Positions 34,499 through 42,657 of a stretch of DNA of 64,000 nucleotides are shown here, piece after piece. Position 1 is the first letter of the stretch, and each line of letters begins with the position of its first letter. The DNA comes from Sphaerisporangium siamense (GTDB taxonomy: Bacteria > Actinomycetota > Actinomycetes > Streptosporangiales > Streptosporangiaceae), in contig NZ_JACHND010000001.1 in assembly GCF_014205275.1 (NCBI RefSeq), positions 2,170,001-2,234,000 on the forward strand. The letters run 5' to 3'. A program made the translations under genes and the position numbers. A model generated the notes under the pieces. It was not told the origin of the DNA, made no database searches, and saw nothing but the letters and a program-made list of their open reading frames with translations.

Positions 34499-35328
34499 TG
34501 ATCCATCACATCCTTGATCATCTTAAGGGATACGTTTTCAGGATATGCCCATGCACGTATGGATTCATAGCGTATCCATACGTCATAAACGACATTAGGA
34601 TCAGCCGAAACCAAGCCTTGTGCTGGCGAGTCGGCGTATACAACGTCCGGCTCCCGGTCGGGAAGTTCGGCGATCATGAATGTGCCTAGCAGACCGGAAA
34701 CGCATTCCGGATTCACAACCTGCACGGTCACGTTGGGGCGCTCGGCGGCCTCTAGGAGGAACGCCAACTGCTCACGCATCTCCTGGTCCGTTCCTATACG
34801 CCGCCGCAGCACACCTTCGTCGAAGAGAGCCAGCACCAAAGGCGGGTCTCCCCTCTCCAGAACGCTGCGCCGCCGCAACCGAGCCCGAGTCCGCTCCTCG
34901 ACCTCTTCTGGTCCGATCCGAGGTTCCCTGCTGAGGAGGTAGCGTGCATACCCTTCCGTCTGCAAAAGCCCTGGAACCAGCAGCGGATCCCAGCTTCGCA
35001 GCACCGTCGCGCGCGGCTCTATCTCTTCCAGCCAGTCCATCCACCAGATCGGGCCGCCTGGGTTGGACAAGATTCGTCGGTACAGGCCGACGAAATACTC
35101 TTTATCCGACAGGCCGAACACCTGGTCCAGGATTTCGGCCTGATCGGGTTGCGGGGTTCGGAGGCCCTTTTCGAGACGACTCACCTGGGTTTGCGTGCAT
35201 CTCAGACGCACTCCGAGCGCAGATTGCGACAACCTGGCCGATTCGCGTAGACGGCGCATTTCCGCACCGAAACGAGCCCTCGGCGATGTCGCATCCTGGG
35301 GTTGCTCCGTTCCCAACGCCTTCTCCAT
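34489..35328 (-). CDS. Helix-turn-helix regulator, Scr1/DUF5753 family
   Basis: A 279-aa protein. Residues 15-70 are an XRE-type HTH (FGAEMRRLRESARLSQSALG, LRCTQTQVSRLEKGLRTP). The rest is DUF5753 (WDPLLVPGLLQTEGYARYLL, PPLVLALFDEGVLRRRIG, LLEAAERPNVTVQVV). Such regulators work with a following DUF397 protein in development and antibiotic control. The start is uncertain: at 35328 the GAGG is only one base away, while an ATG at 35472 would add about 48 low-GC residues that the family lacks and has no ribosome site. Overall GC is lower than its surroundings, which hints at transfer. Confidence 0.88.
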   Translation of the reverse strand: MEKALGTEQPQDATSPRARFGAEMRRLRESARLSQSALGVRLRCTQTQVSRLEKGLRTPQPDQAEILDQVFGLSDKEYFVGLYRRILSNPGGPIWWMDWLEEIEPRATVLRSWDPLLVPGLLQTEGYARYLLSREPRIGPEEVEERTRARLRRRSVLERGDPPLVLALFDEGVLRRRIGTDQEMREQLAFLLEAAERPNVTVQVVNPECVSGLLGTFMIAELPDREPDVVYADSPAQGLVSADPNVVYDVWIRYESIRAWAYPENVSLKMIKDVMDQWT

Positions 35329-35580
35329 TCCTCGGGGGTGGAATTCGACGGAGGTTGCGATGATGACGGTATCCCAAGTTGAGTCTGTCCGTGTTGCCTT
35401 TCTGCTTTCAACGGACTCGAGATCCTTATGGATTTCAAATCCACCGGCCGGACACTCAACACAGGTAGCCATTCGGTGGTGGACGCGTCGCTGATGTGCC
35501 GCTTTCCCCTTATCCGGCATGAGATGAGACCGCGACGGCATTGGCGACAAAGGCCATGCACACGTCGGTGCTACGGCTCG

Positions 35581-35650
35581 CACGCTGGGGGTCGAAGGGG
35601 GCGGGAGCCCCCTGGGAGGAACAGTCCGAGCCGGAGGCGAGGCCCTTTTC
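35581..35650 (-). repeat. Inverted partial copy of the 253-bp repeat
   Basis: About 70 bp here are the near-exact reverse complement of the hairpin-containing part of the array at 33594-34309 (CACGCTGGGGGTCGAAGGGG matches the other strand there). The DUF5753/DUF397 pair is thus flanked by inverted copies of one element. The surrounding gap (35329-35817) contains no other convincing feature. Confidence 0.8.
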
Positions 35651-35817
35651 GGAGGTCGGCCGGGCATCGGACGATGTGTATTTCGCGGGCTCGGGTTCGC
35701 GCGAGGTTCACCGGCCGGCCCTCCAATCGGCGGCGATCGCCGGTGCGGCGGCCACTGGCGTAAGCCGGGACGGATTCGTGATTGATCGGATACGCAGCGC
35801 CATCTATGCTCCCGGCC

Positions 35818-36882
35818 ATGGGAATCCCTACCGAACCGATCGGCAGCATCCCCCGGCCCCCCGCCCTGCTCGCGGCGCTCTCCGCCCATGCCTCGGGTGA
35901 GATCGACGACGCGGAACTCGCCGCGCGGCAGGACGAGGCGGTCGCCGACACCATCCACCGGCTGGAGCTGGCGGGCTCCCCGGTCCTCGTGGACGGAGAG
36001 CAGTCCAAGCCCAGCTTCGTCACCTACCCCCTCGACGGCCTGCCCGGCCTGAGTCCCGACGGCGCCGTGATCCCCTTCGCCGACGGGCACACCCGCCGCC
36101 TGCCGTGCCTGACCTCGGGCCCGTTCGGCTACCAGGCCCACGCCGTCACCTACCTGCGCGCCGCCCGCCGCCACACCGCGCTGCCCGTCAAGCAGGCCGT
36201 CATCGCCCCGTCGGCGCTGAGCCTGCTCTACCCGGCCGCGGGCGTCGACGGCTACCCGCGGGCGAAGTTCCTCGACGACCTGGCCGCCGAGGCCGAGGCC
36301 GATATCCGCGCGTGCCTCGACGCGGGTGCGCACGTCGTCCAGCTCGACTTCACCGAGGGCCGCCTGTCGCTCAAGCTCGATCCGAGCGGCGGTGTGCTGG
36401 ACGATTTCGTGGCGCTCAACAACCGGGTGCTCGAACGCTTCAGCGAGGACGAGCGCGCCCGCATCGGGGTGCACACCTGCCCCGGCGGCGACCAGGACTC
36501 CACGCACAGCGCCGACGTCGACTACGCCGGCCTGCTGCCCAAGCTCTTCAGGCTCAAGGCGGGCAACTTCTACATCCAGCTCGCCGGCGAGCCCGACCCT
36601 GAGCGGGTGCTCGGCATCATCGCCGACACCCTGCCCCCGGACGTCAGGGTCTTCGTGGGGGTGACCGACCCGATCGACCCGGTCGTGGAGAGCGTGGAGC
36701 AGGTGCGCGACCGCGTCCTCGCCGCCGCCCGCCACATCCCGCCCGAGCGGCTCGGCACGTGCGACGACTGCGGCTTCTCGCCGTTCGCCGACGACACCTC
36801 CACCTCCCGTGACACCGCCTTCGCCAAGATCGCGGCTCGCGTCGAAGGCACCCGCCTGGCCTCCGAGGCCCTCGGCCTCTGA
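35818..36882 (+). CDS. MetE-like cobalamin-independent methionine synthase II-family protein
   Basis: A 354-aa protein equal to the C-terminal half of MetE. Zinc-type ligands fit the family: HTCPGGD (His and Cys), and CDDCGFSPF near the end. The opening IGSIPRPPALL and HVVQLDFTEGRLSLKLD are also typical. Stand-alone proteins of this type transfer methyl groups to homocysteine or related thiols from varied donors, so methionine synthesis itself is not certain. I chose the ATG at 35818; TATGCT (35806-35811) sits close before it with no ribosome site, so the message may be almost leaderless. Confidence 0.86.
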   Translation: MGIPTEPIGSIPRPPALLAALSAHASGEIDDAELAARQDEAVADTIHRLELAGSPVLVDGEQSKPSFVTYPLDGLPGLSPDGAVIPFADGHTRRLPCLTSGPFGYQAHAVTYLRAARRHTALPVKQAVIAPSALSLLYPAAGVDGYPRAKFLDDLAAEAEADIRACLDAGAHVVQLDFTEGRLSLKLDPSGGVLDDFVALNNRVLERFSEDERARIGVHTCPGGDQDSTHSADVDYAGLLPKLFRLKAGNFYIQLAGEPDPERVLGIIADTLPPDVRVFVGVTDPIDPVVESVEQVRDRVLAAARHIPPERLGTCDDCGFSPFADDTSTSRDTAFAKIAARVEGTRLASEALGL

Positions 36883-36890
36883 CCCGCGCG

Positions 36891-36922
36891 CCTTCCCCGG
36901 TCTTCGGCGAGGCCGGGGAAGG
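36891..36922. terminator. Bidirectional hairpin terminator
   Basis: CCTTCCCCGG (36891-36900) pairs perfectly with CCGGGGAAGG (36913-36922) around a 12-base loop. It lies between the converging MetE-like and tryptophan dioxygenase genes, 9 bp after one stop and 8 bp after the other. Confidence 0.8.
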
Positions 36923-36929
36923 GCCGCCT

Positions 36930-37646
36930 TCAGGACAGGGACACGCGCAGCTCCCACAGTTCGGGGTAGAAGCGGTCGCGGTGGCGGTCGGCCAGGTGGG
37001 TGGCGCCGGGTGTGCCGGCTGTGCCGGGTTTGCGGCCGATCTGGCGTTCGACGGTGAGCATGTGCCGGAACCGGAACGCCGACCACGTCTGGTCGTGCTC
37101 GACGAGGGCCTCGGCGAGCTCCCACAGCTCGGCGTGGTGCTCGCGGTCGCCGGCCAGCTCCAGGAGGGCGGCCTGCCGTTCCCGCCCGGTGGCGACGGCG
37201 AAGCCCGCCTTGGCGAGGACGGCCAGGAAGCCGTCCCACAGGGTCGGCCCGCCCTCCTGGCCCGCCGGCGGGCGGGCGCCGGAGAGCAGCTCGATCTGGT
37301 GGAACTGCGCCGACTGCGACCCGCTGGCCCGGCCGAGCGCGCCGCGGAAGCGCAGGAAGTCCGGTGGCGCCATGGTGTCCAGCACGTCGAACTGGCTCGC
37401 CAGCAGGCGCGCGATGACGTGGCAGCGCCGCAGCCGCAGGCGGGGCAGGTGGCCGTCGCCGGCCAGCATGCGGTCGCGGGCGTCGGTGAGCTCGGTGATG
37501 AGCTGGCGGAACCACAGCTCGCACGCCTGGTGGGCGGTGATGAACAGCAGCTCGTCGTGTTCGACGGGGACGGACACCGGCCGGAGCTGGTCGAGCAGGT
37601 CGGGCAGGCGCAGGTAATCGCCGTAGGTCAGTGGCGTCAGTGGCAT
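36930..37646 (-). CDS. Tryptophan 2,3-dioxygenase family protein
   Basis: A haem enzyme that opens the indole ring of tryptophan to N-formylkynurenine. The 238-aa protein is a little shorter than usual (about 270-290). It has FITAHQACELWFRQL with active-site His39, SGSQSAQFHQIE, and FRFRHMLTVERQIGRKPGT with the likely haem ligand His195 and the substrate loop. It is the last gene of a five-gene operon, 12 bp after the diiron oxygenase, whose first gene looks like a formylkynurenine formamidase, so the operon should make kynurenine. Confidence 0.93.
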   Translation of the reverse strand: MPLTPLTYGDYLRLPDLLDQLRPVSVPVEHDELLFITAHQACELWFRQLITELTDARDRMLAGDGHLPRLRLRRCHVIARLLASQFDVLDTMAPPDFLRFRGALGRASGSQSAQFHQIELLSGARPPAGQEGGPTLWDGFLAVLAKAGFAVATGRERQAALLELAGDREHHAELWELAEALVEHDQTWSAFRFRHMLTVERQIGRKPGTAGTPGATHLADRHRDRFYPELWELRVSLS

Positions 37647-37658
37647 GGTGCGGACCCT

Positions 37659-38591
37659 TCAGGGGCGCCGTGTCGGCAGAAGCTGGTGGGTGGCGAACGC
37701 CTCCTCCGCGCCGGGCGCCTCCAGCACCCCCGCGGACTGGAAGGTCCGCACGGTGGCCTGGCAGGTGTCGGCGATCCGCGCCGCCCCGGCGTCGCCGCCG
37801 TAGCAGTCCGCGACGACCTGCGCCGCGGCGTCCGCGTCGAGGCCCGCCAGCAGGAGCGAGGAGCGCACCGGCTCGACGTCCCAGGTCAGGCAGGCGTGGA
37901 TCAGCGGTGGCAGCGCCCGTGCGACCGGGCCGCGCAGGGCCGGGTCCAGCCCGGCCCACAGCTCGGCGAAGAAGGCGGCGAAGAAGCGGTGGTGGCGGCC
38001 CTCGTCCTTGGCGTGGTCGCGGGTCAGGTCGCGGACCACGGTGACCACGGTGCGGTCGTTCGGGATCTCGTTGAGCACGGCGGTGATGAGCGTCTCGAAC
38101 ACCACGGCCTGGAGCAGCGGCACCAGCGCGGGCGTGTCCGGCAGCAGGCTCCGGCCGGCCCGCTCCAGCCGGTCGACGAACCCGCCGTAGTCCCACGGGG
38201 GGATGGCGACGCCGGTGCCGGCGGCGATCTGGTCGGCCAGGTCGAGGCTGTAGAGGGCGTGGTAGCCCTCGTCGCAGTACACCTTGAAGGCGTCCAGGCG
38301 CAGACGCACGGGCAGGCGCAGCCCGGCCCGGTCGTTGGCGATCAGCTCGGCCGTGGTGTTGACGATCCGGGTCTCCAGGTGCGTGGTGGAGAGCAGGAAC
38401 TGGTAGAGGTGCCGGATCGTCAGCTCCCGCCGCGTCCGCGAGGGCAGCCCCGCCAGCGCCTCGTGGGCCAGGTAGGGCACCAGGCTCTCCGGGTAGAAGA
38501 CCTTGCCGTCCTCGCTCTCCTCGGTGAACATGCGGCGCACGCCCCCACGGACGCCCGCCGCCTCGTACCACTGGTCGAAGGGACCGCTCAT
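37659..38591 (-). CDS. AurF-type diiron N-oxygenase
   Basis: A 310-aa ferritin-like enzyme expected to oxidise an amine, usually an arylamine, to hydroxylamine, nitroso or nitro. All ligands are present: Glu73, Glu108, His111 (DEGYH), Glu166, His193, Glu197 and His200 (HAKDEGRH). The spacings 35, 3, 55, 27, 4 and 3 nearly equal those of AurF (35, 3, 57, 27, 4, 3), which makes p-aminobenzoate-type N-oxygenation credible. The start at 38591 overlaps the aminotransferase stop (ATGA). In this operon kynurenine or a derivative is the obvious arylamine substrate; that is inference. Confidence 0.9.
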   Translation of the reverse strand: MSGPFDQWYEAAGVRGGVRRMFTEESEDGKVFYPESLVPYLAHEALAGLPSRTRRELTIRHLYQFLLSTTHLETRIVNTTAELIANDRAGLRLPVRLRLDAFKVYCDEGYHALYSLDLADQIAAGTGVAIPPWDYGGFVDRLERAGRSLLPDTPALVPLLQAVVFETLITAVLNEIPNDRTVVTVVRDLTRDHAKDEGRHHRFFAAFFAELWAGLDPALRGPVARALPPLIHACLTWDVEPVRSSLLLAGLDADAAAQVVADCYGGDAGAARIADTCQATVRTFQSAGVLEAPGAEEAFATHQLLPTRRP

Positions 38592-39823
38592 CTCGTCTCC
38601 CCCAGGACGTCCGCGAGGCGGGTGACACCGGCGGCGACCGTGCCCGCGTCGGTGGCGTGACAGAGGCGGAACCAGCCGGGCCGGGGGCAGCCGAACACGG
38701 TTCCCGGCAGGATGTTCACCCGCGCGGCGTGGAAGATCTCCTGCCACAGCGCGTGCTCGCCCTCGGCGGTGTGGCGGCGCAGGCGTCCGCGCAGGTCGAT
38801 CCAGACGGAGAACCCGCCGGACGCCTCGACGTGCGGGATGCCGTGGCGGGCCAGCAGGCTCGCGGTCGCGGCGTAGGAGCGGCGGAGGCGCCGCCGGGAC
38901 TCGGCCAGGAAGTCCCGCACCCACGCGGTGTCGCCGATCAGCCGCGTGAGCGTGGCCTGGGTCTGGGTGGAGACCGGGGCGAAGTACGCGAGCGCGCGGG
39001 CGGCGGCGCGCACGTCCGGGTCCCGCGTGTACAGAACGCCCGCCTTGAGCCCCGGCAGGCCGAAGTCCTTGGCGAACCCCCACACGCCGTGCACCCGGGA
39101 CGCGTGCCGCCCGGCGACGGCCGGGTCCAGCATGCTCGTGAACGCGGCGGTCCCGAACACCGAGTGCGCGTAGATCTCGTCGGCGATGACGTCCACGTCG
39201 TGCTCCCCGGCCACCCGCAGCACGTCGCGCAGCACCCCCGGCGCGTAGACGTGGCCGATCGGGTTGGACGGCGACGTGAGCGCCAGCGCGCGCACGGTCA
39301 CGCCGTCACGGCGCGCGGACCCCAGCACCCGGTCCAGGACGCCGGGGCTGAGCGCGTACCCGGTGGCCTCGTCCATCGGGGCGGGCAGCAGCCGCGCGCC
39401 GGAGCGGCCGGTCAGGTCCGTTTCGAACGCCGCGTAGTACGGCGCGGGCGTCACGACGGCCTCGCCCGGGTCGCACAGCACCGTCGCCAGGATGTCCAGC
39501 GCGGCGGTGGCGCCGCTGACCACCACCAGGTCGGCGGGGTCGACCGCCGTGTTCCAGCGCGGCGAGAGCAGCGCGGCGATCGCGGCCCGCAACTCGGGAG
39601 TGCCGTGCAGCGGGGCGTACTGGCAGTCCGGCTCGCGCGGCGGGCCGGCCTGTGCCAGCCGGGGGGCGAGCAGGTCCCACACCAGGCGGTTCTCGGCGGT
39701 GCCGAGGTTGACGTACCCCTTGGGGTTGTCCTCGGGATGGTAGGGATCGGACTCGGCCTCGAAGTGGGCCGCCGCGATCGCCGGAACGTCGGCGACCAGG
39801 CGGCGGGCCGTCCGCGACACCAT
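38588..39823 (-). CDS. PLP-dependent aminotransferase, ACC-synthase-like class I/II
   Basis: A 411-aa fold-type I PLP enzyme. The N-terminal YVNLGTAENRLVWDLL mirrors the LAENQL signature of ACC synthases; the PLP pocket has SGATAALD, APYYAAFETDL, SPSNPIG, ADEIYAHSVF and the Schiff-base Lys252 in FAKDFGLPGLKAG. It may transaminate kynurenine or a related amino acid, or carry out an elimination as ACC synthase does. Its ATG shares one base with the SDR stop (TGATG) and its end overlaps the diiron gene, so it is translated within a tight operon. Confidence 0.9.
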   Translation of the reverse strand: MVSRTARRLVADVPAIAAAHFEAESDPYHPEDNPKGYVNLGTAENRLVWDLLAPRLAQAGPPREPDCQYAPLHGTPELRAAIAALLSPRWNTAVDPADLVVVSGATAALDILATVLCDPGEAVVTPAPYYAAFETDLTGRSGARLLPAPMDEATGYALSPGVLDRVLGSARRDGVTVRALALTSPSNPIGHVYAPGVLRDVLRVAGEHDVDVIADEIYAHSVFGTAAFTSMLDPAVAGRHASRVHGVWGFAKDFGLPGLKAGVLYTRDPDVRAAARALAYFAPVSTQTQATLTRLIGDTAWVRDFLAESRRRLRRSYAATASLLARHGIPHVEASGGFSVWIDLRGRLRRHTAEGEHALWQEIFHAARVNILPGTVFGCPRPGWFRLCHATDAGTVAAGVTRLADVLGETR

Positions 39824-40638
39824 CAGCGCACCCCTTCCGGCTGCGCGTCGGGGGCGAGGCCGGTCAGCAGGCCCGGATGCACGCCGAGCCCCATGGAGGC
39901 GTCGATCACCGCGCCGTGCAGCGGGACGGCGTGCTCACCGGTCAGCCACCACACCACCTCGGCGATCTCCTCCGGCTGCAGCAGCCGTCCCCGGGGCAGG
40001 CGCGCCTCCAGGGCGGCGCGCTGCCCGGCCGTCAGCCCCGACAGCGTGCTGGCCTCCAGCATGGTCGTCTCCACCGCGCCCGGGCTGACCGCGAACACCT
40101 CGACCGGCCGGTGCGCCAGCTCGGCGGCGAGCTGCCGGGTCAGGTACGCCAGCGCGGCCTTGCTCATGCCGTCGGCGATGTGGAAGCCGGGGAACACCGA
40201 GACGCCGCCGCCGACGCTGGAGACGTTGACCACCTTGCCGTAGCCGCGGTCGATCATGCCCGGCAGCAGCCGCTGGATCAGCCACAGGGGGCCGACGCTG
40301 TTGACGCGGAGGAACGCCGCCACCCGTTCGTGCTCGGGGCCGGGGACGTAGTCCTCCACGGTCTTGGAGCCGACGGCCGCGTTGTTGACCAGGACGTCGA
40401 CCGGTCCCGGCAGCGCCCCGAGCAGTTGCTGGTGGCTGTCCCAGTCGCCCTGGTCGAACTCGAACGCCCCGGTCTGGGCGCCGGACGCCGACAGCTCGCC
40501 AACCAGCGACTCGGCCCGCGCCCTGCCGGACCTGTAGGTGAACCACACGCGGTCGCCGCCGGCGGCGAACCGCCGCACGCACGCGCGGCCGATCCCGGCC
40601 GATCCGCCGGTCACCAGCACCGTCCGCGATCCGGGCAT
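39823..40638 (-). CDS. SDR-family oxidoreductase lacking the catalytic Tyr
   Basis: A 271-aa Rossmann protein: TGGSAGIG cofactor loop, NNAAVGS and NVSSVGG with Ser141. The active-site YxxxK appears as DGMSK (Asp156, Lys160): the catalytic Tyr is replaced by Asp. The codon reads GAC; one base from TAC. Such a protein could catalyse a different reaction, be a non-catalytic partner, or have lost function. The start at 40638 (MPGSRTVLVTGG) puts the cofactor loop at the usual place. It is the second gene of the kynurenine-type operon. Confidence 0.87.
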   Translation of the reverse strand: MPGSRTVLVTGGSAGIGRACVRRFAAGGDRVWFTYRSGRARAESLVGELSASGAQTGAFEFDQGDWDSHQQLLGALPGPVDVLVNNAAVGSKTVEDYVPGPEHERVAAFLRVNSVGPLWLIQRLLPGMIDRGYGKVVNVSSVGGGVSVFPGFHIADGMSKAALAYLTRQLAAELAHRPVEVFAVSPGAVETTMLEASTLSGLTAGQRAALEARLPRGRLLQPEEIAEVVWWLTGEHAVPLHGAVIDASMGLGVHPGLLTGLAPDAQPEGVR

Positions 40639-40690
40639 GGCCCGCCTCCTGTTCACCGACCGGCCCTTCGCCGGTTCACGCCACGCCGGG

Positions 40691-41608
40691 TCACGCCGCC
40701 GTGCCCTTCGTACCCGGGGTGCCTGCCGTGCGCGTCGGGCTCGCCGGGGCGGCGAGCCGGGCGAGCACCTCCCGCCCGAGGGGGTCGGACGGGTCGCCGA
40801 GGCCGAGCGGCAGGTCGAAATGGTTGCGGCCGGGCACGACGACCTCGGTGATCCCGGCCCCGGCCGCGCGGGCCGCCGCGACGAGGAGGTCCTGCTGGTC
40901 GGCGAACCCGACCGGCTCGTCGCCGCCCCGGACGGCCAGCAGCGGCGGCATGCCCGCGCGCAGCGCCCGCGCCGGGCTGTTGCGCGCCGCCTCGTCCGGG
41001 TCGAGCCGGATCGCCGGCCCGATTGACGTGCGCAGCAGGGGCTCCAGCTCGTAGAGGCCGCTGATGAGGACGGCGGCGCGGATCCGCGTCGCCTCCGGCC
41101 GCGATCTCAGGCACATCGCCACGAGCTGGGCGCCGGCCGAATGCCCGGCGAGCACGACGCGCCGCCCGTCGACGCCGAGCGCCTCCGCGTCACGGCACAG
41201 CCGGGCGACGCCGCGCCGCACCTGGGTCCCGATCTCGTCCAGCCGGTGGCGCGGCGCGAGGCCGTATCCGAGGGCGGCGAACGCGGCGCCGGCCGCCACC
41301 ACGTCGCGGGCCGCGAACGCCGACTCCGCCGGACCGAGTTCCTGCCAGTAACCGCCGTGCACGAAAACGAGCAACGGCGCGCCGGGGGCGGCGGCGGGGA
41401 AGAAATGCGCGCGTTCGTGGTCGCCCGGCCCGTAGGCGATCTCGCGCCATGGCAGAACGCGCCGCGCCTCCGCGGAAAGGCGCGTGTATTCGCGCAGGAA
41501 CGGGTCGGGGGAAATGGTCGCGCCCGGCAGATAACCGCGGTCCCAGCTTTCCCTGTCGGCGCCCCAGCCGCGGTCGGGTAATGGGCGCGGGTCCGTTCCT
41601 GTGTTCAC
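40691..41608 (-). CDS. Alpha/beta hydrolase, kynurenine formamidase-like
   Basis: A 305-aa hydrolase with the formamidase features HGGYWQ (oxyanion motif, His84) and the nucleophile elbow GHSAGA (Ser157); the catalytic His is in RNHFDLP near the end. Proteins of this group remove the formyl group from N-formylkynurenine, the product of tryptophan dioxygenase, and that gene closes this same operon. A carboxylesterase role cannot be ruled out. As first gene, it lies 52 bp before the SDR gene and has a 423-bp upstream region. Confidence 0.86.
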   Translation of the reverse strand: MNTGTDPRPLPDRGWGADRESWDRGYLPGATISPDPFLREYTRLSAEARRVLPWREIAYGPGDHERAHFFPAAAPGAPLLVFVHGGYWQELGPAESAFAARDVVAAGAAFAALGYGLAPRHRLDEIGTQVRRGVARLCRDAEALGVDGRRVVLAGHSAGAQLVAMCLRSRPEATRIRAAVLISGLYELEPLLRTSIGPAIRLDPDEAARNSPARALRAGMPPLLAVRGGDEPVGFADQQDLLVAAARAAGAGITEVVVPGRNHFDLPLGLGDPSDPLGREVLARLAAPASPTRTAGTPGTKGTAA

Positions 41609-42031
41609 GTGACGCTCCGATGACCGTGTTCACCTGCGATGACAGGGAGGCGTCCGCCTGTGCGCCGTCGGCGTCCCTGCTCGCCGAAATCGGTTTCACT
41701 CGTACAAGGGGCCGCGTCCTGTCGATAGGGCCGGCCATGGTCCTGTCACGGGGAACGGGCGTTCTCTGAAGGAGTTCCGGGCCTGTCCAAGGTCCCACCC
41801 ACTCCTGTCCGGGACGCATATTTTCCGGGCAGGTCGTCGGCACAGCGTTAACTGCAGATCATGATGAGGCGGGCGTTGAGACGTCCCCCCGCGACCGGCG
41901 CCCGGCCGAGGTCGCCCCCGGTTTCGCGTCGCTTCGGAAGCGCCCGGGAAGCACGGGGGAAGTGCGCGGAGCCGGATGATTCGGATCGCCCGCAACGGGC
42001 GGAAGCGGACGCGTACCTCAAGGGGGGAACC
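41609..42031. other. 423-bp divergent intergenic region
   Basis: Holds the promoters of two divergent units: the tryptophan/N-oxygenase operon to the left and the ubiquitin-like operon to the right. I see no convincing gene in it. Frames that overlap the start of the 53-aa gene from the left lack a ribosome site and family-like sequence. Confidence 0.5.
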
Positions 42032-42193
42032 ATGCCGGCTCCGAACGACGCCGAAACCATCCTGAACCTGCAGTCCGACGACGTCCCCGTCGTCATCAGC
42101 TCCGACGGCACCATCCACGCGGCCTCCGACGGCACGCGCGGCGTCTCCATCCACGACGCCAAGGGCGACTACCACGACCGGACCACGAGGTGA
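42032..42193 (+). CDS. 53-aa protein opening the ubiquitin-like operon, candidate modifier or partner
   Basis: A 53-aa acidic protein with AGGGGGG six bases before its ATG. It contains two related phrases, SSDGTIHA and ASDGTRGV, and ends KGDYHDRTTR. It is too short for a full beta-grasp fold and has no C-terminal Gly-Gly, so it is not a standard ubiquitin-like protein; an internal Gly in DGTRG could become terminal if the JAB protease trims it. It lies five bases before the E2-like gene in one operon with E1-like and JAB genes. It may be a conjugated peptide, a precursor, or an accessory factor. Confidence 0.7.
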   Translation: MPAPNDAETILNLQSDDVPVVISSDGTIHAASDGTRGVSIHDAKGDYHDRTTR

Positions 42194-42198
42194 CCGCC

Positions 42199-42624
42199 AT
42201 GTCGGACTACGACTACGTGGTGCCGCGCGGCATGCTCATCATGGAGGGCGACGCCTCCAAGCGGCTGTACCTGGAGCAGCAGAAGCTCAAGACCTACTTC
42301 CCGCAGTTCGGCTTCTCACAGTCGTCGCGGACCGGCGAGCTCGGCGTCACCGGCCGCCTGCGCACCAACTCCGGCGCCCGGTACCCCCTGAGCCTCCAGC
42401 TCACCGAGAACTACCCCTACGAGTTCCCCTACGTCTTCCCGGTCGGCTGGGACTCCACCTGCCCGCACGTCTACCCGGCCGGGAACCTCTGCATCATGCG
42501 GCCGGACCAGTGGCGGCCGTTCTACTCGATCGCCTTCGCCATCGCCAAGTCCGCCATCTGGCTGAACAAGTTCGAGGTCTTCAAACGCCGCGGCTACTGG
42601 CCGGGCAACGAGCAGGACCACTGA
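42199..42624 (+). CDS. Prokaryotic E2-like ubiquitin-conjugating-fold protein
   Basis: A 141-aa UBC-fold protein expected to carry a modifier as a thioester. The central strand region reads SLQLTENYPYEFPYVFP, then CPHVYPAGNLCIM: His90 matches the HPN position and Cys98 in GNLC matches the GNIC of eukaryotic E2s, eight residues later. The C-terminal IWLNKFEVFKRRGYWPG is the hallmark of bacterial E2 families. Cys88 is a second cysteine nearby. I chose the ATG at 42199 with GAGGTGA upstream rather than the GTG at 42190. E1-like and JAB genes follow. Confidence 0.85.
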   Translation: MSDYDYVVPRGMLIMEGDASKRLYLEQQKLKTYFPQFGFSQSSRTGELGVTGRLRTNSGARYPLSLQLTENYPYEFPYVFPVGWDSTCPHVYPAGNLCIMRPDQWRPFYSIAFAIAKSAIWLNKFEVFKRRGYWPGNEQDH

Positions 42625-42657
42625 CGGCGCCGCACGGTCCGTACGGAAGGAGACCTC

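Noticed and set aside
35329-35472. N-terminal extension of the DUF5753 regulator
   Set aside because: In frame and open, but no ribosome site and no family support for 48 more residues; kept only as an alternative start.
35202-35561. 119-codon minus-strand frame upstream of the DUF5753 gene
   Set aside because: No ribosome site, overlaps the regulator out of frame, and composition does not resemble a gene.
34489-38628. Single 1379-codon minus-strand frame
   Set aside because: It runs through the DUF5753 gene in frame but then antisense through the MetE-like gene and out of frame through other genes. Real genes with family motifs occupy the region; only its 3' part is the regulator.
41609-42031. 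Longer start for the 53-aa protein (from 41861)
   Set aside because: The added part is Arg/Pro-rich shadow-like sequence, while AGGGGGG sits just before the internal ATG.
42032-42193. Typical ubiquitin or Pup
   Set aside because: No beta-grasp length, no terminal Gly-Gly, and no terminal Gln/Glu of the Pup type; left as an unknown candidate modifier.
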